This document shows positions 1-6,302 of a stretch of DNA of 12,662 nt, one piece after another. The position numbers and the translations under genes are program-made. The DNA lies in NCBI GenBank assembly GCA_028864955.1, contig JAGWLE010000009.1, positions 1 to 12,662 on the forward strand. Reading direction: 5' to 3'. Position 1 is the stretch's first letter, and each line of letters opens with the position of its first letter. A model generated the notes under the pieces. It was not told the origin of the DNA, searched no databases, and worked only from the letters and a program-made list of their open reading frames with translations. This stretch comes from Patescibacteria group bacterium (GTDB lineage: Bacteria > Patescibacteriota > Minisyncoccia > Phycocordibacterales > PALSA-1337).

Positions 1-629
1 GGTACGGTCGTCGAACCGTTATACGTCACTGACGTCGCCAAATCTGCAGGATCCGTCGTGATCGTGACGCCCTGCGGTGTACCGTTATATGTCGCCAGAA
101 GATTGCTGATATTGACTGTGGCCGGAGCAGTCGTATTTATACCGTAACTTGTCGTGTATGAACCGCCTGCGGAACCATTCGGGACGCGAGCTTCAACAAC
201 TATCTGGATCTGTCTGCCGCCTTGGAGCGCATCAAGGTCGACTGACGGGTTGAGATACATCAAATCCGTATATGTACCAGAAGCTGGGACAACGAGAGCG
301 TGATTTTCATCGAAAGCATTCACTGATTGTGCTGAATATATGCGTATATTGCTGCCGGCAGGAATTATGTTCGAGCCGCTCACCCAGTCAGCAAACTTCA
401 TCTTGAGGAGCGTCTGATTGTCAGGAACGGTCACGTTAAATACCCACTGCCAACCGTCGCTAAACGAATTATCGGCTGTGGCAAAAGTTCTCGTGGCCGT
501 TATTTGAGTCACACCGAGAGCCGCTTGCGTATCAGCCTGCGCTCGGTGAATAAAAATGCCGCTTATTACAAAGACGGCAAGAATCAGCACTGAAACCTTA
601 CAGAAATCCTTATATGAAATTTTTTTCAT
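1..629 (-). CDS. Secreted/surface protein with MBG-like domain, N-terminal part (C-terminus beyond window)
   Basis: An open frame of 209 codons reads from an ATG at 629 to the window edge with no stop, so only the N-terminal part is present. Residues 2-10 are basic/polar (MKKISYKDFC), residues 11-27 are hydrophobic, and A30-Q31-A32 before Asp33 is a good signal peptidase I site. Residues 33-170 are rich in Thr, Asn, Ser and Gly with alternating hydrophobics, as in extracellular beta-sandwich proteins. From about residue 178 the sequence (ATYNGTPQGVTITTDP, then SVTYNGSTTV) matches the repeat pattern of MBG-type bacterial surface domains; this is pattern recognition, not a search. An AGGA lies only two bases before the ATG. 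It diverges from infC and has its own promoter. The protein is probably exported and possibly surface-anchored. No enzymatic function is visible. Confidence 0.8.
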   Translation of the reverse strand, partial: MKKISYKDFCKVSVLILAVFVISGIFIHRAQADTQAALGVTQITATRTFATADNSFSDGWQWVFNVTVPDNQTLLKMKFADWVSGSNIIPAGSNIRIYSAQSVNAFDENHALVVPASGTYTDLMYLNPSVDLDALQGGRQIQIVVEARVPNGSAGGSYTTSYGINTTAPATVNISNLLATYNGTPQGVTITTDPADLATSVTYNGSTTV

Positions 630-650
630 AATCCTATTAAAATAAAACTT

Positions 651-670
651 CTCGCGATTTTCTTCGCGAG
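651..670 (-). promoter_or_regulatory. Perfect hairpin in the leader of the surface-protein gene
   Basis: CTCGCGA at 651-657 and TCGCGAG at 664-670 form a perfect 7-bp stem with a 6-base loop. It lies between the predicted start site (about 713) and the ATG at 629. Read on the minus strand it is followed by the T-rich stretch AAGTTTTATTTTAA, so it could act as a weak terminator/attenuator or as an mRNA-stabilising stem. Its role is not established. Confidence 0.4.
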
Positions 671-719
671 TCAATTAATCATCGAATACCAAAGAACTGT
701 TGATTGTTCAAACAAGTGA

Positions 720-749
720 ATTGTATCGAGTGTCACGATTTACTGTCAA
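720..749 (-). promoter_or_regulatory. Promoter of the surface-protein gene
   Basis: On the minus strand TTGACA (749-744, perfect -35) is followed after 18 bases by TACAAT (725-720, five of six to the -10 consensus). The predicted start is near 713, giving a leader of about 84 bases that contains the 651-670 hairpin. Confidence 0.6.
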
Positions 750-803
750 CATAGACGATTACGGGCATTTATGGCCGCGTGTTATATAGGTGCGTAGATC
801 AAG

Positions 804-832
804 TTGCCAAGATCTGGCTGGCATGCTATAAA
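804..832 (+). promoter_or_regulatory. Promoter of the infC-rpmI-rplT operon
   Basis: TTGCCA (804-809), a 17-base spacer and TATAAA (827-832) preceded by TGC make a good sigma70-type promoter with an extended -10. The predicted start is near 839, about 41 bases before the GTG of infC. It diverges from the surface-protein promoter, with roughly 55 bases between the two -35 boxes. Confidence 0.6.
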
Positions 833-880
833 TACCTCCTGTACGAAATATATCCGTAATCCTTCGATAATCTTAGATTC

Positions 881-1390
881 GTGGCTATTCGCGTCAAAAT
901 CAACCATCAAATTCGGGCCTCGGAGCTCCGCGTGATCACCGAGGAAGGCGATAATTTGGGAGTCATTCCCCTTTCTACCGCCCTTGCCGAAGCTGAACGA
1001 CGCAACCTCGATCTCATCGAGATTTCGCCGACGGCGGTGCCGCCCGTGGCCAAGATCATGGATTACGGCAAGTACTTGTACGATGAAAAGAAAAAGCAGA
1101 AGGTATCAAAAGCTCGCACCCAGACGTCCGAGCTCAAGAATATCCAGGTCAAGATAGGCACTGGCGAGCATGATCTCGAACTCAAAGCCAAGAAAGTTTC
1201 CGAGTGGCTCGGCGCCGGCGATCACGTCAAGATCGACCTCTTCCTCGTCGGCCGTTCCAAGTACATGGATCAAAACTTTCTCAAAGAGCGCCTCGAACGA
1301 GTCCTCAAACTCATCACTGTCGAGTACAAGATCGCGCAGGCGGTCACGAAAGGGCCGAAAGGATTGACCATAATCATAGAGAAGAAATAG
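881..1390 (+). CDS. infC: Translation initiation factor IF-3
   Basis: IF-3 binds the 30S subunit, keeps it apart from 50S and monitors start-codon selection. The 169-residue protein has the normal length and shows the N-terminal domain (HQIRASELRVITEEGDNLGVIP, then IEISPTAVPPVAKIMDYGKY), a lysine-rich linker near residues 68-80 and the C-terminal domain through to the end. The start at 881 is GTG, and no Shine-Dalgarno sequence is visible upstream. In many bacteria infC uses a rare AUU start that IF-3 itself represses; here the start is GTG, so that exact mechanism is not evident. It is first in a three-gene operon with rpmI 12 bases downstream and rplT after that, the classic infC-rpmI-rplT order. 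The promoter is predicted at 804-832. Confidence 0.97.
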   Translation: MAIRVKINHQIRASELRVITEEGDNLGVIPLSTALAEAERRNLDLIEISPTAVPPVAKIMDYGKYLYDEKKKQKVSKARTQTSELKNIQVKIGTGEHDLELKAKKVSEWLGAGDHVKIDLFLVGRSKYMDQNFLKERLERVLKLITVEYKIAQAVTKGPKGLTIIIEKK

Positions 1391-1402
1391 AACGTAACTA
1401 CC

Positions 1403-1594
1403 ATGAGCCTCAAATCAACAAAATCTTACTTGAAGCGCTTCAAGATCACCAAGAATGGCAAGATCCTTTCCCGCAAAGCGGGCCAGAATCATTTCAATGC
1501 CAAGGAACGCACCCGTACATCCACCGGCAAGCGCCGCCTGCAGGCTATCTACATGAACAACAAGGCCAAAAGCAGATTTTTACCAACGATTTAA
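1403..1594 (+). CDS. rpmI: 50S ribosomal protein L35 (bL35)
   Basis: A 63-residue basic protein with the L35 pattern: a KSTKSYLKRFKITKNGKIL start, the Lys/Arg-rich GKRRLQ motif near residue 42 and normal length for the family. It belongs to the 50S subunit. It starts 12 bases after the infC stop, with CTACC directly before the ATG and no Shine-Dalgarno, and is followed by rplT after 21 bases, so all three are expected on one transcript. Reading frames overlapping it on this strand do not resemble known proteins. Confidence 0.95.
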   Translation: MSLKSTKSYLKRFKITKNGKILSRKAGQNHFNAKERTRTSTGKRRLQAIYMNNKAKSRFLPTI

Positions 1595-1615
1595 TCACCA
1601 GAGTAGTTCACCACC

Positions 1616-1960
1616 ATGACCCGCGTTAAAAAAGCCGTTCACGCCCTCAAGAACCGCCGCTCCGTGCTCCGCCAAGCCAAAGGCTTTCGCTTCCGCCGCT
1701 CCAAAACTGAGCGCGCCGCCAATGAAGCCCTGGCTCACGCCGGCGCCTATGCTTTCGTCCATCGCCGCGACAAGAAGGGTGATTTTCGCCGACTCTGGAA
1801 CGTCAAGATCAACGCCGCCGTCCGTCCCCTCGGCCTTTCCTACAGCCGCTTTATCGACGCCGCCAAGAAAAAGGGCGTGGCTCTCGACCGGAAGTCCCTC
1901 GCCTACCTGGCCGAACACAAGCCAGCCACCTTGCAAAGGATCGTGGATATGGTAAAGTAA
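1616..1960 (+). CDS. rplT: 50S ribosomal protein L20 (bL20)
   Basis: A 114-residue highly basic protein with hallmark L20 features: the N-terminal RNA-binding extension (VKKAVHALKNRRSVLRQAKGF), the RRLWNVKINAAVRPLGLSYSRF segment and the C-terminal domain ending DRKSLAYLAEHKPATLQRIVDMVK. L20 is an early 23S rRNA assembly protein and in several bacteria represses its own operon translationally. No leader structure for that was identified here. It is the last gene of the infC operon, has CCACC before its ATG, and is followed by two hairpins, the second an intrinsic terminator. Confidence 0.97.
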   Translation: MTRVKKAVHALKNRRSVLRQAKGFRFRRSKTERAANEALAHAGAYAFVHRRDKKGDFRRLWNVKINAAVRPLGLSYSRFIDAAKKKGVALDRKSLAYLAEHKPATLQRIVDMVK

Positions 1961-2014
1961 TACCTGTCTGAGTTCCCATCCGTAACAGCCAGAAGCAGAA
2001 ACGACCACATAGGG

Positions 2015-2040
2015 TGACGACAACCTGTTGTTGTTCGTCA
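2015..2040 (+). other. Hairpin just upstream of the rplT terminator
   Basis: TGACGA (2015-2020) pairs with TCGTCA (2035-2040), and CAAC (2021-2024) with GTTG (2030-2033), leaving a 5-base loop and one bulged T. It abuts the terminator hairpin that starts at 2041 and may protect the 3' end or assist termination. Confidence 0.35.
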
Positions 2041-2081
2041 GGGCTCCGGAGCTAAATCCTCTCCGGAGCCCGCTTTTATTT
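2041..2081 (+). terminator. Intrinsic terminator of infC-rpmI-rplT
   Basis: GGGCTCCGGAG (2041-2051) and CTCCGGAGCCC (2061-2071) form a perfect 11-bp GC-rich stem with a 9-base loop, followed by GCTTTTATTT. The U-rich tail follows only on the plus strand, so it terminates the rplT transcript. The same stem also sits just past the stop of the converging metallo-hydrolase gene, where it lacks a U-tract. Confidence 0.85.
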
Positions 2082-2098
2082 CCCGCAATCGTGAGCGA

Positions 2099-3496
2099 CT
2101 AAAGATCGTAGGCCTGTCCACGTTCAGGAACCACAGCCTTGACGCCGAGCTCGTCGCGCAATCGTTGCGTCAGATGCATGGAAGCGCCGGGTTCGCCCAT
2201 GACGACGAAGATCCGCGCCAGCCTGCCCTTGCCTGTATCGTCGCCGGCCGTCGCCGCGAATTCAACCAGATGATCGCTGTCTTTGTGAGCCGAATATCCG
2301 TAGAGAGTTTCGATGCGCGCCTTGACCTTGATATTCTGGCGATGAATGCGGATCTTCATTGCGCCGTCAGCGAGCTCGCGGCCGAGCGAACCGGCGGCCT
2401 GATAGCCAACGAGCAGAATCGTACTTTTTTCGTCGGACAAATAGCGTTCTTCATGCCCCAGAATGCGTCCGCCCACGGACATGCCCGAACCGGCCAGAAT
2501 GATCTTTGGACCGGGCACCGCCTCTATTTCCGCCGACATATTCTTGGACATGGTGTAACTCAAGTGCGGAAACGCGAATATGTCGCGGCCGCGGCCGATC
2601 TCGTCTCTGACGCCGTCATTGAACAGATTCTGGCTCTTCCTATATATATCCGTCGCCCTGATAGCCATCGGCGAATCCACGAACACCGGCAAACGCGGAA
2701 TTTCGCCGCTCTCGGCTAGGCGGTTCAGCTCGTACAGCAACACCTGGGTGCGGTCGATAGCGAATGAAGGAATGACCAGGGTGCCGCCGCGGCCGGCCGT
2801 CTGACGCACGATATCCCGCAGTTTGCCGGCCCTGTCCGCCCGCGATTCATGATTGCGGTCGCCGTAGACGCTCTCCATGACCAGATAATCGACATCGCCC
2901 ACAGCTTCGGTATCGCGGAGCAGCGGCGCCGGCGAATTCCCCAGGTCGCCGCTAAAGAGGATCTTACGGGAATCCGGACCGTTCGGCCTGACCGTGATCT
3001 CGATCATGGCAGATCCGAGGATATGTCCGGCGTCTTTCAGATAGGCGGAAATGTCCGGAGCAACTTCAAAAGTCCGATGATACTCCACGGCCTGCCACCG
3101 GTCGAAAACGCGAGCGACGTCCTCCGCACCATAGAGCGGCGTCGTTCCCTCTTGCCGGGCCTCGTGCGCCAGGATAGACGCCGCATCTTCCAGTACGACA
3201 CGCGCCAATTCACGAGTCTCCGCCGTGGAATATATCGGGCCGCCGTAGCCGTCCCTGACTAACTTGGGAATGCGACCGACATGGTCGAGATGCGCGTGCG
3301 TGACCAGGAGCGCCGTCACTTTCGACAGATCATAGGGAAACGGCCGGCCGTTTTCATTTTCCGCGACTTTTTCGCCCTGCACCAGTCCGCAGTCGATCAG
3401 GATCTTCGTGCCGTCTGCCGTCTCCAAAAGAAAGTTCGCGCCGGTGACGGTGCCGACGCCGCTGCAGAAGGTCAGTTGTGTTTTTGCTTGTGCCAT
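2099..3496 (-). CDS. Beta-CASP metallo-beta-lactamase fold ribonuclease-like protein
   Basis: A 465-residue protein of the CPSF73/YSH1-like (COG1236-type) family, expected to be a zinc-dependent cytoplasmic RNA nuclease. Metal-site motifs in order: LIDCGL near Asp35, HAHLDH at 67-72, His158 in KDAGHILGSA and Asp184 in FSGDLGN. The beta-CASP part follows, with Glu208 in MESVYGD (motif A), PSFAIDRTQ at 243-251, AGSGM at 335-339, and His404 in GYSAHKD (motif B). The place where relatives usually read VHGE (motif C His) reads VMGE, with Met433. The protein ends PERGQAYDL. The ATG at 3496 has no Shine-Dalgarno and no promoter within the 37-base gap to the upstream membrane-protein gene, so co-transcription with it is likely. 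The exact substrate cannot be told. Confidence 0.9.
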   Translation of the reverse strand: MAQAKTQLTFCSGVGTVTGANFLLETADGTKILIDCGLVQGEKVAENENGRPFPYDLSKVTALLVTHAHLDHVGRIPKLVRDGYGGPIYSTAETRELARVVLEDAASILAHEARQEGTTPLYGAEDVARVFDRWQAVEYHRTFEVAPDISAYLKDAGHILGSAMIEITVRPNGPDSRKILFSGDLGNSPAPLLRDTEAVGDVDYLVMESVYGDRNHESRADRAGKLRDIVRQTAGRGGTLVIPSFAIDRTQVLLYELNRLAESGEIPRLPVFVDSPMAIRATDIYRKSQNLFNDGVRDEIGRGRDIFAFPHLSYTMSKNMSAEIEAVPGPKIILAGSGMSVGGRILGHEERYLSDEKSTILLVGYQAAGSLGRELADGAMKIRIHRQNIKVKARIETLYGYSAHKDSDHLVEFAATAGDDTGKGRLARIFVVMGEPGASMHLTQRLRDELGVKAVVPERGQAYDL

Positions 3497-3533
3497 GTCG
3501 TTGATGATGCCGGCAAAGGCCGCCGGCCGCGCT

Positions 3534-3896
3534 TCAGTTCATGAGCCAAACGATGAATATGCCGCCGAGCAGATCGTCCGCCAAATCCTTGCCGAGATCG
3601 AGGTAGTAGAGGGCCGAGCCCAGGCGGTAGCCCGTGAGATTAAATATGGTTTCGAAAAGTTCCCAGAGCAGGCCGAATATGAGGACGACCATGACAACCA
3701 CATATCTGGCGTGCGGCATCGGCAGTTTGAAATTGGCGATGAATGCCATGGCCGCCAAGGCCACAGCCATGCCGCCGGCCACGTGCATGATGAAGTGAAA
3801 GAAAGGCAGGCGCAGCAGGATGGTGTGGTCAAGGGCGATCATCTGGGCCGTGAGCACGGCCAGAACGAGCATGAAAGCCAGGATATATCGCGGCAT
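3534..3896 (-). CDS. Small integral membrane protein (DUF2238/YjdF-like, tentative)
   Basis: A 120-residue protein with hydrophobic stretches at about 4-21, 32-54, 64-86 and 105-119, so three or four membrane segments. Conserved-looking polar residues lie within or beside them: His34 and His38 (FFHFIMH, then AGG), Glu79 and Glu82 (WELFE), and Asp104/107/108 (KDLADDLLGG). That H...E..E...D..DD layout recalls DUF2238/YjdF and VanZ-like proteins. This is a resemblance only, and function is unknown. The frame is open 15 codons further upstream, but I chose the ATG at 3896 because a TATAAT box at 3908-3903 would lie inside the longer version. The transcript would begin at the ATG itself, i.e. be leaderless. 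The gene lies 37 bases upstream of the metallo-hydrolase gene. Confidence 0.75.
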   Translation of the reverse strand: MPRYILAFMLVLAVLTAQMIALDHTILLRLPFFHFIMHVAGGMAVALAAMAFIANFKLPMPHARYVVVMVVLIFGLLWELFETIFNLTGYRLGSALYYLDLGKDLADDLLGGIFIVWLMN

Positions 3897-3902
3897 GCTC
3901 AC

Positions 3903-3931
3903 ATTATACGATATTACAGCGGCTTTGGCAG
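3903..3931 (-). promoter_or_regulatory. Promoter giving a leaderless mRNA for the small membrane protein
   Basis: On the minus strand CTGCCA (3931-3926, four of six) is followed after 17 bases by a perfect TATAAT (3908-3903). Seven bases after the -10 box is position 3896, the A of the chosen ATG. Confidence 0.5.
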
Positions 3932-3988
3932 AGGTTTCCACCGAAAAGCGCCTGAATCCGTCATGGGGAGACAGGTGCTCTGCGGTGA

Positions 3989-4103
3989 TTGCAGGAGTAC
4001 AATCCCTGTGAGTACAGGTGGGTGATCTAACGCGACGACCACGGTCGTCGAAATCGAAATCGATCTCCCAAATAGATTGGACTTGTGGAATTTACTCCTG
4101 CAA
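3989..4103. ncRNA. Candidate structured RNA with a three-way junction
   Basis: This gene-free segment folds into nested perfect or near-perfect stems. P1 pairs TTGCAGGAGTA (3989-3999) with TACTCCTGCAA (4093-4103). P2 pairs CAATC (4000-4004) with GATTG (4075-4079). P3 is the hairpin CCTGT/ACAGG (4005-4009 and 4014-4018). P4 pairs TGGGtGATC (4019-4027) with GATCtCCCA (4062-4070). P5 is CGACGAC/GTCGTCG (4033-4039 and 4044-4050) with a 4-base loop. P2, P3 and P4 meet with no linker bases except AATA at 4071-4074, a compact three-way junction. Because stems are self-complementary the strand is unresolved. On the minus strand a weak promoter-like pair (TTGCGT 4140-4135, 16 bases, TAAAAT 4118-4113) would start transcription just ahead of P1 and read towards the small membrane-protein gene. 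No known RNA family was recognised (not tRNA, tmRNA, SRP or RNase P). Confidence 0.35.
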
Positions 4104-4246
4104 CCTGATCATATTTTAGTACTCCTGTATCCGGACGCAAGCGTCAAAGCATGTTCCGACACATTTTTCATCGTCGGGGCAACGTTGACAAAATCCTGCA
4201 GACTAAAAATACCGCAAAAAAATATTAATGGAGAATTATTTTGAAC
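4104..4246. other. Gene-free, AT-rich spacer downstream of ndk
   Basis: Together with 3897-4103 this makes a 350-base stretch without a convincing gene. It holds a second partial copy of the P1 motif (GTACTCCTG at 4119-4127), a GACGC-AA-GCGTC palindrome (4134-4145), a weak stem CCGAC/GTCGG (4156-4160 and 4173-4177), and a run of seven T on the minus strand (about 30 bases past the ndk stop) with no clear GC stem before it. An isolated TTGACA at 4185 on the plus strand has no matching -10 box. No ndk terminator can be named with confidence. Confidence 0.4.
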
Positions 4247-4858
4247 CTACTCGATGAAATTTTCCAGATCTGTGTCGTAGAGCATCTGGTCAACCAAGAG
4301 ACGGTATGAAAGGATCTCGTCTTTCTTGAACCAATAACCGATCTCATCCTCGGCTTCTTTGACCGAACCCGAGGCGTGAACGATATTCCTGATGGCGCGC
4401 AGATCATCATCGGCCATCTTGTAGGAATCGAGTACATAGTCGCCGCGGATAGTGCCGACATCTGACATTAGAGGTTCCGTGCCGCCGGTCAACTTCCTCA
4501 CGATGGCCACCGCGTGCGCCCCCTGCCAAACCATGGCCACCACCGGACCGGATGCCATGTACTTTTTGAGCTTCGCCAGGATCATATTTGATTGCGCGAT
4601 CGGATCATCATGAGGCGGCTTGAGTCCCTTGTCGCGATAGGCCTTGAGGTTCTTCTCACCGGTTTTCAACTTCCACTCGGGATCGAGCGTGTAGTGCGTC
4701 TCGACCATGTCCGGCGTGGGAATGAGCATCTTCATGGCGGCGAGCTTGAGCCCGCTGCGCTCATAGCGCCGGATAACTTCGCCGATGAGCGAGCGCTGGA
4801 CGCCGTCAGGTTTGATAATGACCAGCGTACGTTCGTATCTTGGGTGAGAATGATTCAT
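4247..4858 (-). CDS. ndk: Nucleoside diphosphate kinase, extended form
   Basis: It transfers the gamma-phosphate of ATP to other nucleoside diphosphates through a phospho-histidine. The 203-residue protein opens with the family signature RTLVIIKPDGVQR (10-22), continues with SGPVVAMVWQGAHAV (103-117) and GTIRGDY (135-141), and carries the catalytic His161 in NIVHASGS. It is longer than the usual ~140-150 residues. Extra segments lie around 56-100 (between MVETHY and SGPVV), around 142-156 (before RNIVHAS), and at the C-terminus (LLVDQMLYDTDLENFIE). The core motifs are intact, so I expect activity. It is the last gene of the minus-strand cluster, 64 bases after map. A promoter at 4865-4893 would start the mRNA at the ATG itself. 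Confidence 0.93.
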   Translation of the reverse strand: MNHSHPRYERTLVIIKPDGVQRSLIGEVIRRYERSGLKLAAMKMLIPTPDMVETHYTLDPEWKLKTGEKNLKAYRDKGLKPPHDDPIAQSNMILAKLKKYMASGPVVAMVWQGAHAVAIVRKLTGGTEPLMSDVGTIRGDYVLDSYKMADDDLRAIRNIVHASGSVKEAEDEIGYWFKKDEILSYRLLVDQMLYDTDLENFIE

Positions 4859-4864
4859 GACGGT

Positions 4865-4893
4865 AGTATATGTAGGAATGTGGGCATTTTCAA
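4865..4893 (-). promoter_or_regulatory. Promoter giving a leaderless ndk mRNA
   Basis: On the minus strand TTGAAA (4893-4888) is followed after exactly 17 bases by TATACT (4870-4865), each five of six to consensus. Seven bases after the -10 box is 4858, the A of the ndk ATG, leaving no room for a ribosome binding site. Confidence 0.6.
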
Positions 4894-4922
4894 GCAGCTA
4901 TTTCCAACCGTTCCTCCGACGT

Positions 4923-5690
4923 TCATTGCGTCAAGATCTCGGCGCCGCCCTTGGTGATGACGATGGTGTGCTCGAAATGCGCGCTCGGCCGGCCATCGGC
5001 GGTGCGATAGGTATAGCCGTCGGCGTCAAGTTCGACGTATTTCTCGCCGATGTTGAACATCGGTTCGATAGCCAGGACCATGCCTGGTCTGAGAATCTCG
5101 CCTTTGCCGGCTTCGCCGAAATTTGGCACATACGGATCTTCGTGGACATGATAGCCGACGCCGTGGCCGGAAAGCTCTTCGACGACGCCGTACTCGTGCG
5201 GCACAGCCAAACGGCTGATGGCATTGCCGATATCACCGACGCGCTTGCCGCCCTTGGCCGATTTTATTCCGGCATACAGAGCTTTCTCCGTCACTTCGAG
5301 CAACTCTCGAAGTTCTGCGGAAATCTTCCCGACGGGCACAGTCACTGCGGCATCCGTAATCAGGCCTTTATGCACCAATCCGAGATCAACGGAAACGATA
5401 TCGCCTTCCTTGAGAACCTTTTGCTTTTCATTGGGAATGCCATGCACAACCTCATCATTCACCGACACGCACAGCGCCGCCGGATATGGCCGGTTCGAAC
5501 CGGTAGGAGTATAGTCCAGGAATGCCGAGCGATCCCCGCCCTCGGCGATGAGTTCACGGGCGCGATCTTCGAGAACGCGCGTATCGAGCCCTGGCTTGAC
5601 CATGGCTGCGAGCTCACGCAGTATGGCCGCGTGGCGTTTGCCGCCCTCACGGAGTATGGCGATATCTTCCTTTGTCTTTATGGAAATCAC
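4923..5690 (-). CDS. map: Methionine aminopeptidase, type I
   Basis: It removes the initiator methionine from nascent proteins. At 255 residues it has normal type I length. The full metal and catalytic set can be placed by motif: His83 in VVHGIPN, Asp102 in SVDLG, Asp113 in ITDAAVT, His176 in SGHGVG, His183 in HVHEDP, Glu209 in LAIEPMF and Glu240 in HFEHT. The start is GTG at 5690. An ATG overlapping the adk stop codon runs straight into TAG and cannot be used. It sits 9 bases after adk, the usual secY-adk-map order, and ndk follows. It lacks an obvious ribosome binding site, so translation may depend on coupling to adk. Confidence 0.97.
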   Translation of the reverse strand: MISIKTKEDIAILREGGKRHAAILRELAAMVKPGLDTRVLEDRARELIAEGGDRSAFLDYTPTGSNRPYPAALCVSVNDEVVHGIPNEKQKVLKEGDIVSVDLGLVHKGLITDAAVTVPVGKISAELRELLEVTEKALYAGIKSAKGGKRVGDIGNAISRLAVPHEYGVVEELSGHGVGYHVHEDPYVPNFGEAGKGEILRPGMVLAIEPMFNIGEKYVELDADGYTYRTADGRPSAHFEHTIVITKGGAEILTQ

Positions 5691-5699
5691 ACTTCTACA

Positions 5700-6293
5700 T
5701 TACGCCAAACCTATCCTTTTCACAATGTCGGCATGAATGTCTGCGGCCGGACGATCGCCGTCGATCCGCAAGAAATTGCAGTTGATCCGCGTATCGAAAT
5801 ACTCCAGAACGGGCACGACTTCTGTCTCGAACCATGACAAGCGCTTCTCTATCTCTTCCCTGCGGTCATCCTGGCGCCGGCGTGCCATCAGACGCTTGAT
5901 GCTTTCATCTTTGCTGACTTCTATATGTATGACCCACGGCTTTGGTAAATTATAAAATTCAAATATGGACATGAATACTTGCGCTTCATGAAGCTTCCTG
6001 GGCGTGCCATCGAATACCAGATGCTCCGCGCCGGTATACCTGTCGACGAGCGCCCGCGCCCACATGTCGATCGTCAGGAATTCCGCCATGAGCGCCCCCG
6101 TGTCGTAAAGCTTCTTGGCCACCTTCTCCGTGTACGTCGGACCTTTGATGAAGTTACGGAGTTCAGCACCTGTCTGTATATAGAGAGAATCCCTTCCACC
6201 AGGCGCGGCTTTCAAGGCCTTCATCAGGAGCTCCGCCTGTGTGCCCTTACCTGATCCGGAGCGGCCGATGAATACAAATGCTTGAGGAGGCAT
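5700..6293 (-). CDS. adk: Adenylate kinase (short-LID type)
   Basis: It interconverts ATP + AMP and 2 ADP. The 197-residue P-loop protein has GRSGSGKGT at 10-18 (Walker A), an AMP-binding region with TGAELR at 41-46, the FDGTPR motif at 94-99 corresponding to the family's LDGFPR, and a short arginine-rich lid region (ARRRQDDRREEIEKR, 137-151) instead of a long zinc lid. It is therefore somewhat divergent but clearly in the Adk/NMP kinase family. Its place between secY and map is the classic adk position. It begins 9 bases after the upstream small gene. The last T of TAG in that gene's stop overlaps a TAGAAT hexamer spaced like a -10 box, but no -35 supports a separate promoter. Confidence 0.92.
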   Translation of the reverse strand: MPPQAFVFIGRSGSGKGTQAELLMKALKAAPGGRDSLYIQTGAELRNFIKGPTYTEKVAKKLYDTGALMAEFLTIDMWARALVDRYTGAEHLVFDGTPRKLHEAQVFMSIFEFYNLPKPWVIHIEVSKDESIKRLMARRRQDDRREEIEKRLSWFETEVVPVLEYFDTRINCNFLRIDGDRPAADIHADIVKRIGLA

Positions 6294-6302
6294 GCAGATA
6301 TT

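Noticed and set aside
835..840. CCTCCT just after the infC -10 box, read as an anti-Shine-Dalgarno or a minus-strand SD
   Set aside because: It lies at or before the predicted transcription start, and no minus-strand start codon follows within reach.
3408..4025. Plus-strand 205-codon frame over the small membrane protein
   Set aside because: It is antisense to a protein with clear membrane segments and has His/Glu-rich composition typical of a shadow frame.
5480..5500. tRNA-like GGTTCGAACC sequence
   Set aside because: It is inside map, with no acceptor or anticodon stems around it.
4857..5837. Plus-strand 326-codon frame opposite map and adk
   Set aside because: It runs antisense to two genes with complete catalytic motifs; it is a GC-driven shadow.
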